Assembly (NCBI GenBank): GCA_019614645.1
Contig: JABWDB010000066.1
Span: forward strand, 62,001-126,000
Origin: Stratiolaelaps scimitus
Taxonomy: Eukaryota > Arthropoda > Arachnida > Mesostigmata > Laelapidae
Direction: 5' to 3'
DNA length: 64,000 bases
A model generated the notes under the pieces. It was not told the origin of the DNA. It did not search any database and worked only from the letters and a program-made list of their open reading frames with translations. Positions 59,842 through 64,000 of the stretch are shown in pieces; the first letter of the stretch is position 1; each line of letters begins with the position of its first letter. The position numbers and the translations under genes are program-made.

Positions 59842-60105
59842 ATGGCGTTCATTGTGTCCAGGTTGACGGATTGGGGTCACTGCTTCGTTTGCACGATGAC
59901 GAAGCAAATATTTGTTGTGGTTTGCAACCTAAGTAGCGAAGTCTACTCATGCGTTTATGACCCCGTGCTAATTAGCCGTTTTGCTTATATTCATGAAGAC
60001 TTCTTCTGGAACGTTACTTTATTGTGTGCACAGGTCGAGGCAAGCTATCCTATATGCAGTCATATCGAATTGGATTTTTCGGTCATATCGTCCCATACAT
60101 GCGTG
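59842..60105 (+). CDS. Possible first coding exon of an unrecognised gene
   Basis: An ATG in strong context (ACAAGATGGCG) opens 88 codons that run to a consensus donor (GCGTG|GTAAGC) in phase 0. The product is cysteine-containing and partly hydrophobic (KQIFVVVCNLSSEVYSCVYD). No family is recognised and no downstream exon was found, so this may be chance. Confidence 0.3.
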
Positions 60106-63100
60106 GTAAGCATACAAGCTGAGTGTTCCGTCCATATGCGTATGATTAGGATTCGAAAGGCTGGCATCCATTTCCACTACGGCTGATGGTTCTATCACGG
60201 TCGTAAAGGCCTCTACGGAGCTCACCGTTGTCGTACCACGACGGCACCATTTGCACGAAGCGACCCTGCATGATTTGTCTGCTGTATAGTGGGTGTTGTT
60301 GACGGTGGAAAGCTGGAGAAAGAGTAGCCGTGTTGGATAGCTGCGAAGCCTCTATGTAACGAAACGGGCTTGGCCTGGAATAAGGATGTATGGCCTATAC
60401 GAGACTAGAAAGGTCGTAATAGCACCCCCTATATCTTCATTGTGTTATAGTAGGGCGTAGGCGCTCTGATTTGTGTCGTCAGCATGATTCAATCATTGCG
60501 TCGTTCGGTACCTTTCGGTACCAACCAACAGGTACCTTGTTCATTGTCCGGTAACATCATGAAAATGTTCTACAGCGAATGTGGCGGGATTTATTAATAA
60601 TAAAATCTAGCTCTGAGGACACGTGAAGAATAGTTCCATGACTCTAGACCTTGTCCCATTGATCCTCCAATGACTTCCCATGGATTATTCGTGTTACCAA
60701 GTTTTGTGAGGCTCGGTAGTGGTTTTGGCAGAGAGGTAACTCGAATGTTTATGTGTCTAACCTTCCTGTTGCTGAACATAGATGTATTTCACCAAAGGAA
60801 AAATGTGATTTTTAGCAAAGAGCATGGAACATCATCTAGCTAGAGTGTCTGAATGCACGGATTTTAGCGTATGACATCACAGTTGCAATCAGTTCCCCTT
60901 CAATAACTTGATGACCTATATTGATGCAATTGCCGTTTAATTGTTATTCTGTTCCGATTCAGGAAATACCCCGCTCATGAATTTTACACTTGTTCGCTAT
61001 GCACACAGAAGTACGAGCAGCAGCATGTCGTCAGCATCATTAACAATGGCTTCGGTCTGGCGTTATCATATAGGCCTCCTATTTTTAGGGTGAGGGGTGA
61101 CAGATCCCTAGGGGGAATAGTACGGTTCGTCCATTGAACGCGGTGCGATGAAGTTCTGTTCAGCGTTGGGGACGGCAGCCAGATCTGTGCTCGTGATGAG
61201 TCATCAACAATGAACGGGAAAGCCATCTAATAGTCGTTTCGCGTATTTCGTCCCACGTATCACCCCAAAGCCCAAAACTCTCTGGTTGAATCATCTCGCA
61301 CTGGCCGACCGTGCGCCACTGTGCACGGCGCTCTCCCCATCCGTCCTAGTGAGCCCACGATCGAATTTAGTTGGCAATGAGTCACCGCTCGAGCCCATCG
61401 TGGGGCTCCGGGCGGAGCCCCATGCCACGTGGTTTTAGAGGGCACGCTGTTTGGTCGTTGGCGGAGGCTCCACGGGTGGGGTTGTAGCCCTTGTGGGGAT
61501 CTCGACAGGGGGGCCGGTTTCGAGGGAGCACTCACCGATAGCATATTGTCATCTGTGTTGTGCGCTATTTCAGCTGCCGTCGAAGTTTGTGACGACTGTC
61601 GATGATTTTTGTGAAGCTGTTCAGTGACAGGTAAGGGCTGTCATCGACCAGAGATGACGCGTTAGAAATAATTCGCACTATGCTTTACGCAGTCAGAAAT
61701 CAGCATCACTTACTACATTGCACTTACTTTAAACGGTCATTGTCGTCCTTATACTCCTTAGACCCCCCCCATCCCATAGTTGTTGTTGGCTATCGAAGTT
61801 CTCCTGTGACACTACAAAGGCTCAGCATAGTCCTCTTGTCAGCCTAGCTGGATTGAGGCACGCCGATAAGGTTGATACTGTTCGATCGTCACATGGTTTA
61901 GGCACGTCAGCCGAACAGGGGTTAATGTCATTTACTCATTGCTTAGCGCTACAGCCAATCAGCTCGGTTTGCCATAGGCTGTAGATTCAACAATTGGCCG
62001 GGCGCGGACAGGTTGTATTGATGATCACGCTCTGGTTGCACTGTATTGTCATGTCCTGCTAAGCTTATATGATAATTCAATTTGGTGTGTCGCTCGGGTT
62101 AAGAGTGGACAACGGAGGGACTATCATAGCGGGGGAAATGTTTGTTTGTATCTGTCATATGGCGTGAGGACACCGAATGCTGTTAATTTTACTGCACATG
62201 TCAGATATAATACTATTCCGAACCCCTATCAATCTTTCTAGGGGATTTCTTGTTGGTGAGGTCTGTGAAGCTGCTCCGCGTCAATAGCGAAGAACACTGC
62301 CAAAAACACCTTGTGAATCCACGATGAATCACTCTTCAACAAACACTTTCAGAGAGTCTCCTCAACCATCCATGTATGACGCAGTATAAACCTGTCGTTG
62401 TGCAGTGATTCAAAAGGTCTTGTCCGTCACCGTTGACGTTTGCTAGAATTGTTGGCGTTCGCCTATGTATGTTTGTTGGCGGATACGCCTTCCAAAATTG
62501 TATCTGCTACTGTTACTAGCAGCTGCTCTGTCGAACTGTGTAACACAGTTCTGCTGGGTGTAATATCTTTCTTTTTTATGAGGGCGTGACCGCAAAGACT
62601 TGACGTACACCGGGCCTCACCTACCTCTGTGGGATTTCCCATCGGTTATGTGGGCCTCAAGCCCACTAAGGCAGGGTCCGCCTCTAGTTCCACTTGGTTC
62701 CTCATCGCTCTGCTCCGCGTGGACGTAACCTAAACCTTCTTTTGTCGTTAGAGGTGATGTTCGTTCGACACTACTTTCATATGAACTCAAACCATATGTG
62801 TCCTGTGGGATTCGAACTCGAGACCCAAGAGTTCAAGGTCCTCGGCGTTGACTCAACATCACTCGAATCAACGGCAAAACGGGTGCTGCTGACCGAAACA
62901 CTTCATTAGAATAATTATTGTAATGATGAAGTGCGTTACATTTACTTTGTTATATGGACGAGTTCCACTAATATCCCAACCAGTTTCGAGTTCAGAACTG
63001 TATGATGCATCTTGCACAGCGGGTTACCACTCGTTATTGGGTGCTTTTATGTAAATGGTTACTAATTGATGAAGCAATGTATAGGTATGATGCAGCCTGA

Positions 63101-64000
63101 GCGGAAGCCACTTGTCAAAGGTAATAATGAGTTTACAGTAATATGTATTGCAGTGGAAGAATCGCATTCGTACACCACGATACAGGATGATCACAATACA
63201 ATGGGACATGTGCGGGATAGTGAGCAGTTCTACTTTCGAATGATAGTTGACGTTAGGGAGGAAATCTCAATCAACACCGACACAGCCAACAGCAGCGCGA
63301 ACGTCGTAGCGCAAGGCCCGTGAGCCGCTCTAGTATCAATACAATAATTATATTAATTAATATCATAAACGCCGATAACAAATCCTTTTGTCTATCCTTC
63401 TGCCTCTCTATACGATTATGTATCAATCAATCAGTCTAGTTATAAATCAATCTAATCGCTTGTCATGAAAAATAAAAAATCAAAAACTCGATTTGTAGCC
63501 TTCATTTCGTTGGACGAGCTTTTCAGTTTGAGGCTCACGTGAACTGATTGGCTCATTATTAATTCAGATTGCGCTACAGGCTGCCATTAGGTGGGATCGA
63601 GTGTCTTCAGCCAGGAGTGGTTGAACCAGCATCACTAGATTCGCGTCGGTGTTACCATACCCCACCATTGTTTGCTGCAGTCACCATAGTTTCACTGCAT
63701 CGTGTTGTATAATCGACTTGTGAGCTGAGGCAGCGTCGCGCCGGCGACACCAGCAGCCGAGTGTCGCAGATGAGCCAAACGAGATGATCAGACGCTCATG
63801 TCAGAAGGGTGGCTTGGAGCAATTAGCCGACACATGGGCGGAATAACGCTTAGTCGGGAGGATCCACCACTCTGGCTACGACGACGATGGCAGCAGCCGT
63901 CCCTGCCTTATAAGAGAAGAAGTGTGTCTAACTTTATCTGTCAGTAGTTCCACTGATGCTGTAATGAGGCGTAGAGCTTAAAACGAAATGCAACCAGCCT
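60106..64000. other. Terminal interval without a supported gene
   Basis: A GC-rich block at about 61260-61560 stands out from its flanks and may be transposon-derived, but I cannot assign it. A stretch at about 62795-62880 contains a GGATTCGAACTCGAGACC-like sequence that resembles the T-arm side of a tRNA read in reverse, yet no cloverleaf follows. The ORFs at 62.7-62.9 and 63.07-63.32 kb have no recognisable similarity. Confidence 0.4.

Noticed and set aside
61260..61544. 94-residue minus-strand ORF in a GC-rich block
   Set aside because: Composition-driven open frame with no recognisable domain; the block may be transposon-derived but cannot be assigned.
62795..62880. tRNA-like sequence in reverse (GGATTCGAACTCGAG)
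   Set aside because: The T-arm-like motif is present, but no acceptor, D-arm or anticodon stem can be paired around it.

Overview
This is eukaryotic nuclear DNA: genes carry spliceosomal introns with GT..AG borders, stops are followed by AATAAA-type signals, (AT)n microsatellites are scattered throughout, and there are many decayed transposons. The protein set (CDC5L, a mitochondrial mTERF, a BDH1/HSD17B6-type dehydrogenase, a GASZ/ASZ1-type ankyrin-SAM protein) together with jockey-like and R1-like LINEs, Ty3/gypsy and Tc1 elements suggests an arthropod, possibly a chelicerate such as a mite. The species is inference only; nothing here fixes it.

Layout. 0.5-1.8 kb: LINE relic. 3.8-5.55 kb (+): two-exon type I membrane protein with a Ser/Thr-rich stalk. 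7.0-12.4 kb (-): complete six-exon short-chain dehydrogenase/reductase (378 aa). 12.4-18.1 kb: gene-poor, with LINE and small-repeat debris. 18.1-21.2 kb (+): complete four-exon CDC5L (782 aa). 21.9-22.8 kb: LINE pieces. 23.2-27.7 kb (+): two-exon mTERF (446 aa) whose single intron holds an antisense gypsy relic. 28-38.3 kb: repeat-dominated, with an R1-like LINE, a 132-bp tandem triplication, a poly(A) retroposon with a 14-bp target-site duplication, a strongly strand-asymmetric A/C-rich block and a Tc1 copy. 39.5-44.1 kb (-): GASZ/ASZ1-like gene, the piRNA-pathway scaffold of the mitochondrial surface, with a second Tc1 copy in an intron. Phase-compatible exons up to 51.9 kb may be its 5' end, in which case a LINE with endonuclease and RT remains lies in its large 5' intron. 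52-53.5 kb: triplet-rich region that looks like a 5' UTR, opposite in direction to the GASZ-side exons. 53.5-64 kb: mostly non-coding, with a few unrecognised exon-like ORFs and a tiny poly(A) retroposon with a perfect 14-bp duplication.

The genes do not form a pathway; this is an ordinary eukaryotic neighbourhood. The most notable signals are the GASZ gene, the very small retroposon family, the A/C-rich block and a 35-bp-arm inverted repeat. I found no convincing undescribed multi-gene system. Exon borders were read by eye from splice consensus, reading phase and family similarity, with no transcript support.
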